Virus record (IMG/VR): IMGVR_UViG_3300027754_000187 | Location: 1 to 42,129 of that record | DNA length: 42,129 bases | Source of the DNA: a virus | Strand: one strand, 5' to 3' | Shown: positions 1-7,581 of the stretch, one piece after another | How positions within the stretch are numbered: position 1 is the stretch's first letter | Layout of the letters: every line of letters begins with the position of its first letter | The notes under the pieces: generated by a model | What the model was told of the DNA's origin: nothing | The model's database searches: none | Seen by the model: the letters and a program-made list of their open reading frames with translations, nothing else | Program-made: the position numbers and the translations under genes

Positions 1-549
1 TAGGGTAGCCGTCAAAGCACCCGTTACAGCCGCCGTGCCTGTTATAGCCAGAGCCGTGCCGCTCCATGTCAGATTAGCCGAGCCACCTAAAACGCCTGAG
101 TTATTGAACTGAACCTGAGTATTAGAACCAGCCGCATTAGCAATCGTTGAACTAGTCTTGATAAAGTCAACACCATTCCAAGCGCAGACAGCAGATTCAC
201 CCGCAATAATCGTTACACCCGTTGTTGGGCCAACACCCACCAACTTAATAGACTGGGTACTTCCCGTCTTATTAATAACGACATAGACCTTAGACTGCGC
301 TGGCGCTGTGATAGTCCTTGTCACCGTTCCGCTTGCCGTCCATAGAAGGATGGCTTCTCTAGAAGTATTTGCCGCACCAGTTGTGGTGGTCAGGGTTACA
401 TCTGCATCAGAAGTGATGGTTGTTGTCCCTGCTACCGCCGAATCCAAAAGACTTGTAATAGCGTCATTTACCGTGGTTCCCCACGTTCCAGACAGTTCTC
501 CTGTGACGGGGAGCGCCAGCCCTAGTAATGATGTATATGCTGTTGTCAT
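1..549 (-). CDS. Tail/fibre-like virion protein, 3' end cut by window edge
   Basis: The frame starts at ATG 549 behind a good Shine-Dalgarno (GAGGTAAGAA) and stays open to base 1, so 183 codons are visible and the C-terminus is missing. The N-terminus (MTTAYTSLLGLALPVTGELS, then GTWGTTVNDA) is a pattern I know from phage tail or fibre-type proteins. The rest is Thr/Gly/Ala/Val-rich and beta-strand-like, ending in a collar-like segment (TQVQFNNSGVLGG) typical of phage fibres before a repeat or trimer region. It is the last visible gene of the late minus-strand operon, 8 bp after the repeat protein. The virion role is inferred from composition and position; no enzymatic motif is seen. Confidence 0.7.
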   Translation of the reverse strand, partial: MTTAYTSLLGLALPVTGELSGTWGTTVNDAITSLLDSAVAGTTTITSDADVTLTTTTGAANTSREAILLWTASGTVTRTITAPAQSKVYVVINKTGSTQSIKLVGVGPTTGVTIIAGESAVCAWNGVDFIKTSSTIANAAGSNTQVQFNNSGVLGGSANLTWSGTALAITGTAAVTGALTATL

Positions 550-557
550 TTCTTACC

Positions 558-1382
558 TCAAGTTACGACTTCTTGCCAATTAGGTGTTTGTGTATCAACA
601 ACATTTGACCAAACTGGGGTCTGCGGGTTGCTGATATTTTGCCAGTTTGCTGTCTGTGAGTCATCTATTATTTTCCAATAAACTGCAATTACAGTTCCAA
701 TTTGCCCTGTTGCTGATACGCCCGTTAAGGCAATCACCCTTGGCGCTACGCTTACCGAACCAACCGAACCCGCTAGAGACACCCCCGCAAGTTCAATCGT
801 CCTGTTTACCGTTACGCTACCAATTTCTCCAACTATCGTGTTAGGTAGAAGCGGGACAATTACTTGACCCACTGAACCAATCGCCTCTACCCCAGTCAAT
901 CCAAATTCAAAAGTTGGAACAACCGAACCAACCGCTCCAAAAGCCGACAATCCTGCTAGGCTAAAACTTGCATCTCTGGTAACGCTTCCAACCGCACCAG
1001 AAATTACATTCCCAGTCAGGGCAAACGATGTTGCCCCCCTTGATACCGTTCCTACAGCCCCTACCGCCCCTACGCCTGTTAAATCAAGAGACTTACCATG
1101 CGTTACTGTTCCAACCTCTCCAGTAGCCCCTACGCCCGTCAAAGCCAGCGTTAGGGTGGGACTTAGTGTTCCAACATAACCGTATGCTATGTCCCCTGTC
1201 TCCGCCGCCGATTGGCTTGGAGTTAGAGAACCAACCGCCCCACTAGCCGATACACCCGTTAGTGCTACAGATCTATCAGGCGAGACTGACCCAATGGCTC
1301 CAGTAGCATCTACCCCTGTTGCTTCAAGAGTGCCGCCCCAGCCATTAGCCCCCCACGTTTGGTAGCCCCAGCCGAGAGACAT
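558..1382 (-). CDS. Repeat-rich virion protein (LTGV..G..GSV repeats)
   Basis: This 274-residue protein is preceded by AAAGGGTAAACA before ATG 1382. After an aromatic N-terminus (MSLGWGYQTWGANGWGG) come about ten imperfect repeats of roughly 20-24 residues with the core LTGVxATGxxGSV, which looks like a beta-repeat or solenoid. The C-terminus has three copies of a shorter Trp repeat (QTANWQNI, QTPVWSNV, QTPNWQEV). It lies between the fibre-like gene and the paralogous structural pair, so it is probably a virion surface or tail protein. I recognise the style from environmental phages but no assigned function. The repeats make it prone to length change by recombination. Confidence 0.75.
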   Translation of the reverse strand: MSLGWGYQTWGANGWGGTLEATGVDATGAIGSVSPDRSVALTGVSASGAVGSLTPSQSAAETGDIAYGYVGTLSPTLTLALTGVGATGEVGTVTHGKSLDLTGVGAVGAVGTVSRGATSFALTGNVISGAVGSVTRDASFSLAGLSAFGAVGSVVPTFEFGLTGVEAIGSVGQVIVPLLPNTIVGEIGSVTVNRTIELAGVSLAGSVGSVSVAPRVIALTGVSATGQIGTVIAVYWKIIDDSQTANWQNISNPQTPVWSNVVDTQTPNWQEVVT

Positions 1383-1392
1383 TGTTTACCCT

Positions 1393-1869
1393 TTAGGTGG
1401 TAGCTAAACGGATCAAGGCAGTTGTGGTTGTGTTCGATGGCATTGTCAAGGTGAACGTACCTGCGGTAATCGTCTGGTCACCAAATGTATAAACCGCCAC
1501 AGCCTTATTAGACTGGGTTGAGTTATAAATCAGCACCGCATTAAACGCTGTAGTCAAAGTCACTGTTGTGTATGTTATCGAAGCAGAAGGCGTAAAGAAC
1601 GCCACACCCGCAGTTGCCGAACTATTAGTCGCAGTAGGAGGAGTTGCCGCCGTTACCGTTACACCGCCCGCCGTATACCCCGTACCAGAAACTTCTCCAG
1701 TGGCTGAATATGCGGTGGTTGCGGCGTTGTAAGTGGCTGAAGACAGATATAGAGCCGCTTTGAATGTATCGGTTGCAGATGTTCCCCGTGTGGGTGCAGT
1801 ACCAAAGTTATGGGTTGCAGTCATTAACTCGCCCATAAAAGAGGTACACATTGATGCTGTATTTGCCAT
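1393..1869 (-). CDS. Beta-rich virion protein, paralogue of 2064-2483
   Basis: This 158-residue protein starts at ATG 1869 behind AAGGAACTACT. It is rich in Thr, Ala and Val and looks all-beta. It aligns along its length with the product of 2064-2483: both share FKAALY/KIALY, TTxYSATxEV, YxAGGxxxT, LIYNxTQxNKxxAVxxFG and a near-identical end, FT(L/I)TMP(S/A)NTxTxALIR. The pair are therefore tandem paralogues separated by one small gene. Position suggests a virion or tail-associated protein; the exact role is unknown. Confidence 0.7.
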   Translation of the reverse strand: MANTASMCTSFMGELMTATHNFGTAPTRGTSATDTFKAALYLSSATYNAATTAYSATGEVSGTGYTAGGVTVTAATPPTATNSSATAGVAFFTPSASITYTTVTLTTAFNAVLIYNSTQSNKAVAVYTFGDQTITAGTFTLTMPSNTTTTALIRLATT

Positions 1870-1878
1870 AGTAGTTCC

Positions 1879-2067
1879 TTAAAAATTACCAGTCTCACCA
1901 CCAACAGTTGGTGGCTTCTTCAAAGTTACATGAGCAGAGCGGTGGACTAATTCACCCTCTAGCCAATACTCTGTCCATGTGGTTGTCTCGTTTTCATTGT
2001 CAATGTCACCCTCTCGCTTTTCTAGCAGAGAATCATCCATGTCGCCCTTGGTAGTTGTTACTATCAA
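1879..2067 (-). CDS. Small acidic protein between two paralogues
   Basis: The 62-residue frame begins at a TTG (2067) whose TTGA overlaps the TGA of the upstream gene, with AGGAG six bases before it. A downstream ATG at 2043 is the alternative start. The protein is charged (EKREGDIDNENETTTWTEYWLEG) with no cysteines or membrane segment. It sits inside the duplicated structural pair. I recognise no family. Confidence 0.55.
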   Translation of the reverse strand: MIVTTTKGDMDDSLLEKREGDIDNENETTTWTEYWLEGELVHRSAHVTLKKPPTVGGETGNF

Positions 2068-2483
2068 TTTGAACTCCTAATAAGCGCCGCTGTCGAAGTG
2101 TTGGCTGGCATAGTGATTGTAAATGTTGTAGTGGAAGTTTTGTCAGCACCAAAATCCAAAACAGCGATAGACTTGTTTCCCTGCGTTGCGTTATAAATTA
2201 ACGCGCATCTTGCTGTGATTGCACCCGTCCAAGATATGTTTGGGAAGCCCACATACGCCGTATAACCAGAGCTACTCACCGTGATAGGAGTTAACACCGC
2301 GCCACCAGCTACATAAGTTCCAGTGGCGGCCACCTCATTCGTTGCAGAATACACAGTTGTATCAGCGTTTAAATCAGCATTAGCTGTATACAAGGCAATC
2401 TTGATTGAATCAGTTGTTAGATCATGTATCCCCTTATATAGCTCTGATTTAAAGCTAGTAGTTTGTGTTTGAACTATGCTCAT
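2064..2483 (-). CDS. Beta-rich virion protein, paralogue of 1393-1869
   Basis: This 139-residue protein starts with an ATGA overlap on the upstream gene's stop. It shares the core and C-terminal sequence of the 1393-1869 product (KIALYTANADLNADTTVYSA, ALIYNATQGNKSIAVLDFG, FTITMPANTSTAALIR), while its N-terminus (QTQTTSFKSELYKGIHDL) is shorter. Similar phage proteins sit near tail and connector genes and are usually unassigned. A role on the virion surface or in the tail is inference from position and beta-rich composition. Confidence 0.7.
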   Translation of the reverse strand: MSIVQTQTTSFKSELYKGIHDLTTDSIKIALYTANADLNADTTVYSATNEVAATGTYVAGGAVLTPITVSSSGYTAYVGFPNISWTGAITARCALIYNATQGNKSIAVLDFGADKTSTTTFTITMPANTSTAALIRSSN

Positions 2484-3130
2484 TGAACTTGTGTTCTCAC
2501 TTGGCCATCACGATAAGCATCCATACGCTGTTTGCCATCACCCAAGTTCTTGAGCAGAGCAATAGACTGTAGATACATCTCGTTGTAAAACTTAACCAGA
2601 TCTGGTTCACCCTTCATGTAACGAATGGCCTCAACCATAGTTCCATTGAGAAGAGCAGAATCAAAGTTATCGCCTAGCCAAGTTTGGCTTGCGGTAACTA
2701 TAGACTCAGGGTAATAGTAATAATGCAGTTCTGCGTTGTACGTTGCATTTGGTGTTGGGCCAAGAATAAACGTCAATTCTTTTACATCATTGGACTGCGG
2801 GCCAAAAATAGCATAGTGTTTAGGCTTTCCTGTATCCGTTGGATTAGGATACGCATCTCTAATAAAGTTAACGTCTTTATTTAACAAGTAGAGATAGTCA
2901 CCACCAGTTGAATATATAGCTAAAGAGTATGTAGACAAGAAATCATCAGGCGCAGACAAATACTTATTACCAGAGGTTAAGGTTCCGGTAACGTTCTTTC
3001 TCAGGTTAGAGATCTGCACCGTGTTATAGATGCGTTGCTCCGCCTGTTTAATCATAATGTTCATATCTACCGTGGGAAACGTGTTCTCACAGTAGTCTGA
3101 AACAGCAACGACTAACTCAGCATATGTCAT
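2480..3130 (-). CDS. Head-tail adaptor-like protein
   Basis: This 216-residue protein has a helical N-terminus (YAELVVAVSDYCENTFPTVD, then a helix containing IKQAEQRIYNTVQI) and a beta-rich centre with ELHYYYYPESIV. It ends in a helix and a charged tail. The helical opening followed by a strand-rich body resembles adaptor or connector proteins below the portal in short-tailed phages. The neighbouring larger adaptor-like gene at 4021-4956 supports a connector role. The assignment is by architecture and context, not by a diagnostic motif. It overlaps the next gene by ATGA. Confidence 0.6.
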   Translation of the reverse strand: MTYAELVVAVSDYCENTFPTVDMNIMIKQAEQRIYNTVQISNLRKNVTGTLTSGNKYLSAPDDFLSTYSLAIYSTGGDYLYLLNKDVNFIRDAYPNPTDTGKPKHYAIFGPQSNDVKELTFILGPTPNATYNAELHYYYYPESIVTASQTWLGDNFDSALLNGTMVEAIRYMKGEPDLVKFYNEMYLQSIALLKNLGDGKQRMDAYRDGQVRTQVQ

Positions 3131-3137
3131 ACAAATC

Positions 3138-3404
3138 TCAGCCCATTGGCCCCCGTGCCATTACACCTTTGGTAGCGGCACCAGTGCCGCGAATCTTAAT
3201 GCCAGATGTTTTAGGTTGCTTGTCACCAGCAGATTTGCTAACTGCGCCAACGCTCATATTGTATTCATCTAACTTGCTGTGGTTAGCAGTTTTGCCGGGG
3301 TTCTCAGATATCTTGAATGCTTTACCATCCATAGTGTGTGGCTTGGCATAAACGCTGGCATCACCAACTTCTTTGCCCATCATTTTTTTGCTAAATGTAG
3401 CCAT
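3138..3404 (-). CDS. Small basic Gly/Lys-rich virion-module protein
   Basis: This 88-residue lysine- and glycine-rich protein (MATFSKKMMGKEVGDASVYA at the start; TKGVMARGPMG at the end) has no hydrophobic segment. Its start overlaps the stop of 3404-3595 by one base (TAATG-type coupling). It belongs to a cluster of small basic proteins (3138-7581) typical of the region between adaptor and capsid genes in environmental phages. Function is unknown; a minor virion or DNA-contacting protein is plausible from charge and position. Confidence 0.65.
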   Translation of the reverse strand: MATFSKKMMGKEVGDASVYAKPHTMDGKAFKISENPGKTANHSKLDEYNMSVGAVSKSAGDKQPKTSGIKIRGTGAATKGVMARGPMG

Positions 3405-3595
3405 TATTTGCTCCTTGAAGACTTCATCTGGTTGGCAACTTTAGCCATACCACGGCCTAATGTACGCATTTGCATATTGGTCTTTCCACCTTTAGCAAAT
3501 TTAGTCATTGGCTTGCCGGGATGCATCTTCTTCTCATGCTTATGCACAGCACCAGCCATCATTTTCTTGTCTTGTTTTAAGTCAGCTTTGTCCAT
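3404..3595 (-). CDS. Small basic protein (KHEKxMHPGKP family)
   Basis: This 63-residue protein is very basic (about one third Lys, Arg or His) with the conserved-looking stretch AVHKHEKKMHPGKPMTKFAK, then GGK and a helical basic tail. I recognise this small family from podoviruses and other environmental phages, where it is encoded among virion genes without an assigned role. It is preceded by AGGAGAAAAAG before ATG 3595. DNA binding or packing inside the head is possible from charge alone. Confidence 0.65.
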   Translation of the reverse strand: MDKADLKQDKKMMAGAVHKHEKKMHPGKPMTKFAKGGKTNMQMRTLGRGMAKVANQMKSSRSK

Positions 3596-3604
3596 CTTTT
3601 TCTC

Positions 3605-4021
3605 CTAAGTTACGCTTACCGTTACTGTACCAACACTTGTCGTTCCCACCAAGTTATTTGGCGTTAAATCTACATCAAAGTTACTTGATCCACCCACTGG
3701 ATACCAGCCCCACTGAATGTCTCTAGACCCCCCTGTAGGGTAGCCACCAAAGGTATTGTTTGGATCAACCTGCAACCCATTCACACCAGCCGTTACATAA
3801 GTGGTATCTTTCCTTGGATTCCTCAAAGCCTGTGGATCTTCTACTGGATACATACCCAATAGCAACTGTGGCTGATCTGGATCCCAACACTCAGGACACA
3901 CCCTCAATTCATATCGTTTGGTCTTAATAACCTCTGTTTTTAAATTCTTGAGCTTGTATTGCTGACCGCATCTATCGCATTCAGCAATGGCAAATTTGCC
4001 AGAGGCGAATGTATTACCCAT
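3605..4021 (-). CDS. Zinc-ribbon phage protein of the virion module
   Basis: This 138-residue protein has a short N-terminal zinc-ribbon with two CxxC pairs (CDRCGQQYKL near residues 15-24 and CPEC near 42-45), followed by the conserved WDPDQPQLLLGMYPVEDPQA and LRNPR. The C-terminal half is Gly/Thr/Val-rich and beta-like. The Cys-ribbon plus WDPDxPQL...MYPVxDPQAL is a recognisable phage family found beside adaptor genes; its biochemical role is not known to me. It starts where the larger adaptor-like gene ends (shared base at 4021). Confidence 0.75.
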   Translation of the reverse strand: MGNTFASGKFAIAECDRCGQQYKLKNLKTEVIKTKRYELRVCPECWDPDQPQLLLGMYPVEDPQALRNPRKDTTYVTAGVNGLQVDPNNTFGGYPTGGSRDIQWGWYPVGGSSNFDVDLTPNNLVGTTSVGTVTVSVT

Positions 4022-4956
4022 TAGGGGGTACTCCCGCCAATGAACTGCTGTCTAGGAACAAAACGCAACGGGGCTTTTTCGTGATCTTCACCAGCCGCCA
4101 AATTGAACTGTTCATCGTATGCTTGTTTCAGCATATCCAAACGGCCTTGTAACTCAGGAACTTTCATGGCTATGTAGTAAGCCAATCCTGAGACAACACA
4201 AGGCAAGAAACGGAAATTCATATCAGATATTTGAATACCAGAGCCGGCATCTTGAATCCTACGCATTCTGTAATACACAAGCTGGTAGGTAGTAGAGTTA
4301 TCTGGTGTTGGCCATACTGTTACCGCAGGAAGCTGTGGCACATACACAGCCGTTGCCGTTGTATGCGTAGCCGCTGTTGTCCCAGCCTGTCCACGGAACA
4401 CGTTACCAATTGTATTGCCGTCTAAATAGTTGTAATACATGATCTCCGAATCCAATTTAATGAACCCAGATCCAGCTAATCCAGCAGTGGAAGTTAACGT
4501 AATTGTTGTGGCACTAATGGTAACGTTTCCATTGGTAGCCAAAGTAGTCGGGCTAGTTTCTCCAGACAAACGCTGAATCCATATCTGAATAGGACGAGCC
4601 TCAGTTAGTTTGTTAGGAATAGTGGCATAGGTAGAAACACTAATACGGCTGATTGTGAGGTCAGCTTGGGTGCTTGCAGAGTTAGCGCCTGTGCGAATTA
4701 CATGATCTAGCAGATCAATAGTATCCAATGGCAAAGAATAAGTATTCAATCCGGGCGTTAGGTCAATTACGCCTTGCTCAATCGTCCACATATTTAAACC
4801 ACGATTAGCCCACTCAATGGTCATTATGTTCATTGACCTACGAGCTGTTCTTAAATCGTAGCCTGTACGCATTTCTCGACCCGCACGCTCCCATGACTCC
4901 TCGGCTATCTCCGTGAAGTCCATGTTGAAGGCGGTTGCGCCAGTGGTGTAACTCAT
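4021..4956 (-). CDS. Head-tail adaptor / DNA-stabilisation-like protein
   Basis: This 311-residue protein opens with a four-helix-like segment (FTEIAEESWERAGREMRTGY, RRSMNIMTIEWANRGLNMWT) followed by a strand, LTPGLNTYSLP. This resembles the helical N-domain of podoviral adaptors such as P22 gp4-type proteins. A Thr/Gly-rich beta insert (about residues 140-205) follows, then a C-terminal helical part (FRFLPCVVSGLAYYIAMKVP). The insert contains a palindromic DNA site at 4518-4531. The adaptor assignment rests on N-terminal pattern, length and neighbours. Confidence 0.65.
   Translation of the reverse strand: MSYTTGATAFNMDFTEIAEESWERAGREMRTGYDLRTARRSMNIMTIEWANRGLNMWTIEQGVIDLTPGLNTYSLPLDTIDLLDHVIRTGANSASTQADLTISRISVSTYATIPNKLTEARPIQIWIQRLSGETSPTTLATNGNVTISATTITLTSTAGLAGSGFIKLDSEIMYYNYLDGNTIGNVFRGQAGTTAATHTTATAVYVPQLPAVTVWPTPDNSTTYQLVYYRMRRIQDAGSGIQISDMNFRFLPCVVSGLAYYIAMKVPELQGRLDMLKQAYDEQFNLAAGEDHEKAPLRFVPRQQFIGGSTP
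4518..4531. promoter_or_regulatory. Palindrome TGGTAACGTTTCCA (site 1 of 6)
   Basis: This is a 14-bp near-palindrome of the consensus TGGWAACGTTWCCA, extended to 18 bp as AATGG...CCATT. It lies inside the adaptor coding sequence. It matches five other sites in the window; see the finding on this motif. Function unknown. Confidence 0.5.
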
Positions 4957-5201
4957 TTCTTAGCAGTCTTTGCAGATTGAATAAATGCTTGCGCTGTAGG
5001 CGCACCTTTGCTACCAACCTTACGCATCTTCTCACCAGAGCCTTTGGCTATACGTTTTTTCTTGGCGTTAATATTTGCATACAAGCCAATAGCCCCGCCT
5101 TCAGCATATTGCGTAAAGTCAGTGTCATCCCGTCTAGCTTTCCGCTTTCCGGTAGGCATCTTTGAGGGGTTTATATCCCCCATGCCACGACTTGCTCTCA
5201 T
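4953..5201 (-). CDS. Small basic virion-module protein
   Basis: I place the start at ATG 5201, overlapping the upstream stop as ATGA and preceded by AAAGGGCAAGAA, giving 82 residues. An upstream in-frame codon exists but lies inside the previous gene. The protein is highly basic (MPTGKRKARRDD; INAKKKRIAKGSGEKMRKVG) with a central YAEGGAIGLYAN. It resembles its neighbours in composition. Function unknown; nucleic-acid contact inside the virion is possible. Confidence 0.6.
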   Translation of the reverse strand: MRASRGMGDINPSKMPTGKRKARRDDTDFTQYAEGGAIGLYANINAKKKRIAKGSGEKMRKVGSKGAPTAQAFIQSAKTAKK

Positions 5202-5563
5202 TTCTTGCCCTTTGAATAACCGCCGCCACACATGGCAACGAGTGTTCCTCTAGTCTTACCCTTGGTAGCAATACCATCAGCGCGTCTAGAGGCCATTCCG
5301 CCCTTTGCCAGAGGGACAATCTTCATGTCTGCCTCTGCTTTTTTATTTGGTTTGTACGGCAAAGTCTGTGCGCCTTCGGGCATACCTTTGCTTGGCTTTG
5401 ACCCCATAAAGTCTTCTTTTTTAGCGGGAGATCTATCAGGCAAAGTTCTTATCTCAAACTCTGGTGCATTTTTGTCAACCTTGATACCACTACCCAACTT
5501 AGGTGGGTTGTAATCTTTGTAGTAAGTAGGATCGTCTAAGTGTTGAGATGTAGCTTTTGGCAT
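5198..5563 (-). CDS. Virion-module protein with RADGIA..GKTRG C-terminal peptide
   Basis: This 121-residue protein has a hydrophilic Pro/Lys-rich body (EFEIRTLPDRSPAKKEDF) and a C-terminal module, AKGGMASRRADGIATKGKTRG, slightly varied from that of three neighbours (5591-6133, 6133-6741, 7005-7325). After the module it continues with VAMCGGGYSKGKK. No catalytic motif is visible. The shared tail suggests these proteins carry a common targeting or assembly signal. The ATGA overlap with 4953-5201 couples their translation. Confidence 0.65.
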   Translation of the reverse strand: MPKATSQHLDDPTYYKDYNPPKLGSGIKVDKNAPEFEIRTLPDRSPAKKEDFMGSKPSKGMPEGAQTLPYKPNKKAEADMKIVPLAKGGMASRRADGIATKGKTRGTLVAMCGGGYSKGKK

Positions 5564-5590
5564 ATTGAACCTTTTTAAATTACTGCTGGT

Positions 5591-6133
5591 TTAGCAATAC
5601 TTTTTCTTTGCCATTCCACCTGTGTTAAGCAGTTTACCTTTGGTCTTGCCCTGTTGAGCAATACCATCAGCACGGGCGGATGCGGAAACTTTACCGCCTT
5701 TAGCTTTGCCTTGCACAATAAAGCTTGAATTTTTTAATTTATCGTATGCCGCATTTGCTTTTGCGTCTTCACGCTTAGATGGATCGGTAATAGATTTGTA
5801 GTCCATCGGCTTCAAAGGAGGAACTGGTTGTCCACCAGAATTCATCTTTTTAACGTTTCCGCCACTTCTCATTCCCATTGATCCAGCCATAGCAGTCTTT
5901 GCCATAGGGGTGGGCTTCTTCATACCAACTTTAGCGGTACTCATACCGGCTTTCATTACTGGTTTACCCATCTTAGTTGTAGCCACTTCACCACCCCTTT
6001 TAAAAGTTTTGCCTTTATCGGCTTTGCTGAAATCTTTCCCCACGGACTGGGGAACCCCTACCTTCTTGGCAAACGATGGGCTGTGAGCCACCGCCTCCAT
6101 GAACTTATGTTGTTTTGCGGATGTGGATGGCAT
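5591..6133 (-). CDS. Basic phage protein (SAKQHKFMEA family) with RADGIA tail
   Basis: I choose ATG 6133, which overlaps the upstream TAA by one base (TAATG), rather than a GTG two codons upstream; this gives 180 residues. The N-terminus (MPSTSAKQHKFMEAVAHSPS, VPQSVGKDFSKADKG) is a recognisable small phage family, somewhat like the DUF3008-type KAQQRFM proteins. The middle is Met/Lys/Gly-rich with low complexity. The end has the shared module KGGKVSASARADGIAQQGKT and a short extension to a terminal YC. Probably a virion or DNA-associated protein; function unknown. Confidence 0.7.
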   Translation of the reverse strand: MPSTSAKQHKFMEAVAHSPSFAKKVGVPQSVGKDFSKADKGKTFKRGGEVATTKMGKPVMKAGMSTAKVGMKKPTPMAKTAMAGSMGMRSGGNVKKMNSGGQPVPPLKPMDYKSITDPSKREDAKANAAYDKLKNSSFIVQGKAKGGKVSASARADGIAQQGKTKGKLLNTGGMAKKKYC

Positions 6134-6741
6134 TAGCACATCTTTCCGCGAGTCTTACCACGTTGGGCAATACCATCGCCACGGCTAGATGCACTGGAAA
6201 CTTTTCCACCTTTGGCTAAGTTCCCTCTAGACATAGCTTGCTCACGCTCTCTTTGAACTTGACGGCTAACTGGTCTAGTAGATTCGTAATTTTGTTTAGC
6301 TCTAGAAAGCAAATCACCAATAGCTTCAGCACCCGAAGAAGAGCGAATGCGTTCATTAATAGATCTGGTATCAGTTTTACCGCTACCTGATCTAGCGTCT
6401 GCAAGATTGCTTTCCATACTTTGTTTCATGCGTTCATTGGCTGACATTTTGGTCACATCAGCAGGAGCAGAAACAGGAGCTGGCGCACTTGTTTGAGTAA
6501 CTTCGGCAGGAACAGGAGGCGGCATAGGGGCGGCTGATTCACCACGGCGAGTAAGGCCACGTTCTTTATTTAAAAAGTCACGCAAACTTAAACCTGATTT
6601 GGCAAGTTCTTCCTTGGTAACAGTGCGTTGCTTTTTAGCGGATGGTGCTGGCGCATATTGACCAGTACCGCTAGAGCCACCGTAGTCTTTACTATCTACC
6701 ATAGAGCCTTCTTCGCCCTCGTAACCCTTAACTTTTTTCAT
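6133..6741 (-). CDS. Pro/Ser-rich protein ending in the RGDGIA module
   Basis: This 202-residue protein has a predicted disordered, Pro/Ala-rich middle (PPPVPAEVTQTSAPAPVSAP) between charged helical segments and ends in KGGKVSSASSRGDGIAQRGK then TRGKMC. Only this copy has RGD in place of RAD. It precedes 5591-6133 with a one-base overlap. Its organisation (linker plus shared tail) suggests a scaffold-like or tethering role in the virion, which is inference. Confidence 0.65.
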   Translation of the reverse strand: MKKVKGYEGEEGSMVDSKDYGGSSGTGQYAPAPSAKKQRTVTKEELAKSGLSLRDFLNKERGLTRRGESAAPMPPPVPAEVTQTSAPAPVSAPADVTKMSANERMKQSMESNLADARSGSGKTDTRSINERIRSSSGAEAIGDLLSRAKQNYESTRPVSRQVQREREQAMSRGNLAKGGKVSSASSRGDGIAQRGKTRGKMC

Positions 6742-6744
6742 TTT

Positions 6745-7005
6745 CTATCCCCTTTGCTGAATAAGCTGGTCAATTTTTGCTTCAAGGCGATTGAAGCGCT
6801 GGTCAATGTGGTCAGTAATTCGCTGAACTTCTGTTTGAGTAACGTAATCACGGGCTACCTCCTCACGGGTTATGTTTAAAAGGCGTTCAACACGCTTAAT
6901 GTCCTCGCCCATATCCTTGACTTGGCTGAGTTTTTCCCGCATGAAGAAGCCAAACGCTCCCATCACAATAGACAAAACTGCCGACCAAATAAGGTTTGCA
7001 TCCAT
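6745..7005 (-). CDS. Membrane-anchored coiled-coil protein (possible spanin/holin)
   Basis: I choose ATG 7005, overlapping the upstream TAA by one base, giving 86 residues. Residues 3-22 (ANLIWSAVLSIVMGAFGFFM) form one membrane helix. The rest is a charged heptad-patterned coiled coil (QVKDMGEDIKRVERLL, ITDHIDQRFNRLEAKIDQLI). An N-terminal membrane anchor with a coiled coil is the topology of i-spanins (Rz) and of some phage membrane accessory proteins. No endolysin neighbour is present, so the lysis role is only a suggestion. Confidence 0.65.
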   Translation of the reverse strand: MDANLIWSAVLSIVMGAFGFFMREKLSQVKDMGEDIKRVERLLNITREEVARDYVTQTEVQRITDHIDQRFNRLEAKIDQLIQQRG

Positions 7006-7325
7006 TAGCACATCTTTCCACGGGTTTTGCCTCGTTGGGCTATGCCGTCTGCACGGGCAGAAGCACTGGAAACTTTTCCACCTTTTGCCATCTTATTGCC
7101 ACGGGCAACTTCGCGGGTAAGTTCTGACATATCTTCTTCAGAACGTCTTTTTGGCCCCGTAACCATATCAACCATTGCCGCCACAGGAGTAAGAGCAGTT
7201 TTAACAGCGTCTTTAGGGCTTTTGCTCATAATCGGAGTTTCTTTGGCTAATTTCATTGCCATTGGAAACGTGCGCTCTATTTCCATTTCCTCAACTTTTT
7301 CTCTGGCTGGAGTTCTTTTATCCAT
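7005..7325 (-). CDS. Small protein ending in the RADGIA..GKTRGKMC module
   Basis: This 106-residue charged helical protein (AREKVEEMEIERTFPMAMKL) finishes with KGGKVSSASARADGIAQRGK then TRGKMC, almost identical to the end of 6133-6741. The N-terminal parts of the module-bearing proteins are unrelated, so the tail behaves as a mobile or selected C-terminal tag. Function unknown; the neighbours indicate a virion-module protein. Confidence 0.65.
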   Translation of the reverse strand: MDKRTPAREKVEEMEIERTFPMAMKLAKETPIMSKSPKDAVKTALTPVAAMVDMVTGPKRRSEEDMSELTREVARGNKMAKGGKVSSASARADGIAQRGKTRGKMC

Positions 7326-7335
7326 AATATTTCCT

Positions 7336-7581
7336 TTAGCAGTTCCAAGCCTTGAGGCTTTTGTTAATCCTAGAGTTCGGGTCTTTCGCTGTTTTTGCGG
7401 ATGTCAATTTCTTTTTCATCCCCTCCATGCGGGCGCAGAAAGAGTCTTTCCTTGATCCGCCTTCTGGTTGAGGCGGCTTCAAATTCATCCCTTGCTTTTT
7501 CGCGGAGGCTCGGCCCTTGGCGTTTAAACCGCCCTTGGGGTTCTTGCCTTCTTTGCGTTGCCATGCCGGTGTCTTAGCCAT
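7336..7581 (-). CDS. DUF6321-like phage protein
   Basis: I use ATG 7581 (MAKTPAWQRKEGKNPKGG), which overlaps the stop of the glycosyltransferase by 8 bp; a TTG two codons upstream is less likely. The 81-residue protein matches a recognisable phage family: TPAWxRKEGKNPxGGLNAKG, then LKPPQPEGGSRKDSFCARM, EGMKKK and a C-terminal SLKAWNC. This pattern is known as DUF6321 in many phages and is found near virion genes. Its biochemical function is not established to my knowledge. The conserved Arg/Lys/Gly make nucleic-acid or capsid contact plausible. Confidence 0.8.
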   Translation of the reverse strand: MAKTPAWQRKEGKNPKGGLNAKGRASAKKQGMNLKPPQPEGGSRKDSFCARMEGMKKKLTSAKTAKDPNSRINKSLKAWNC

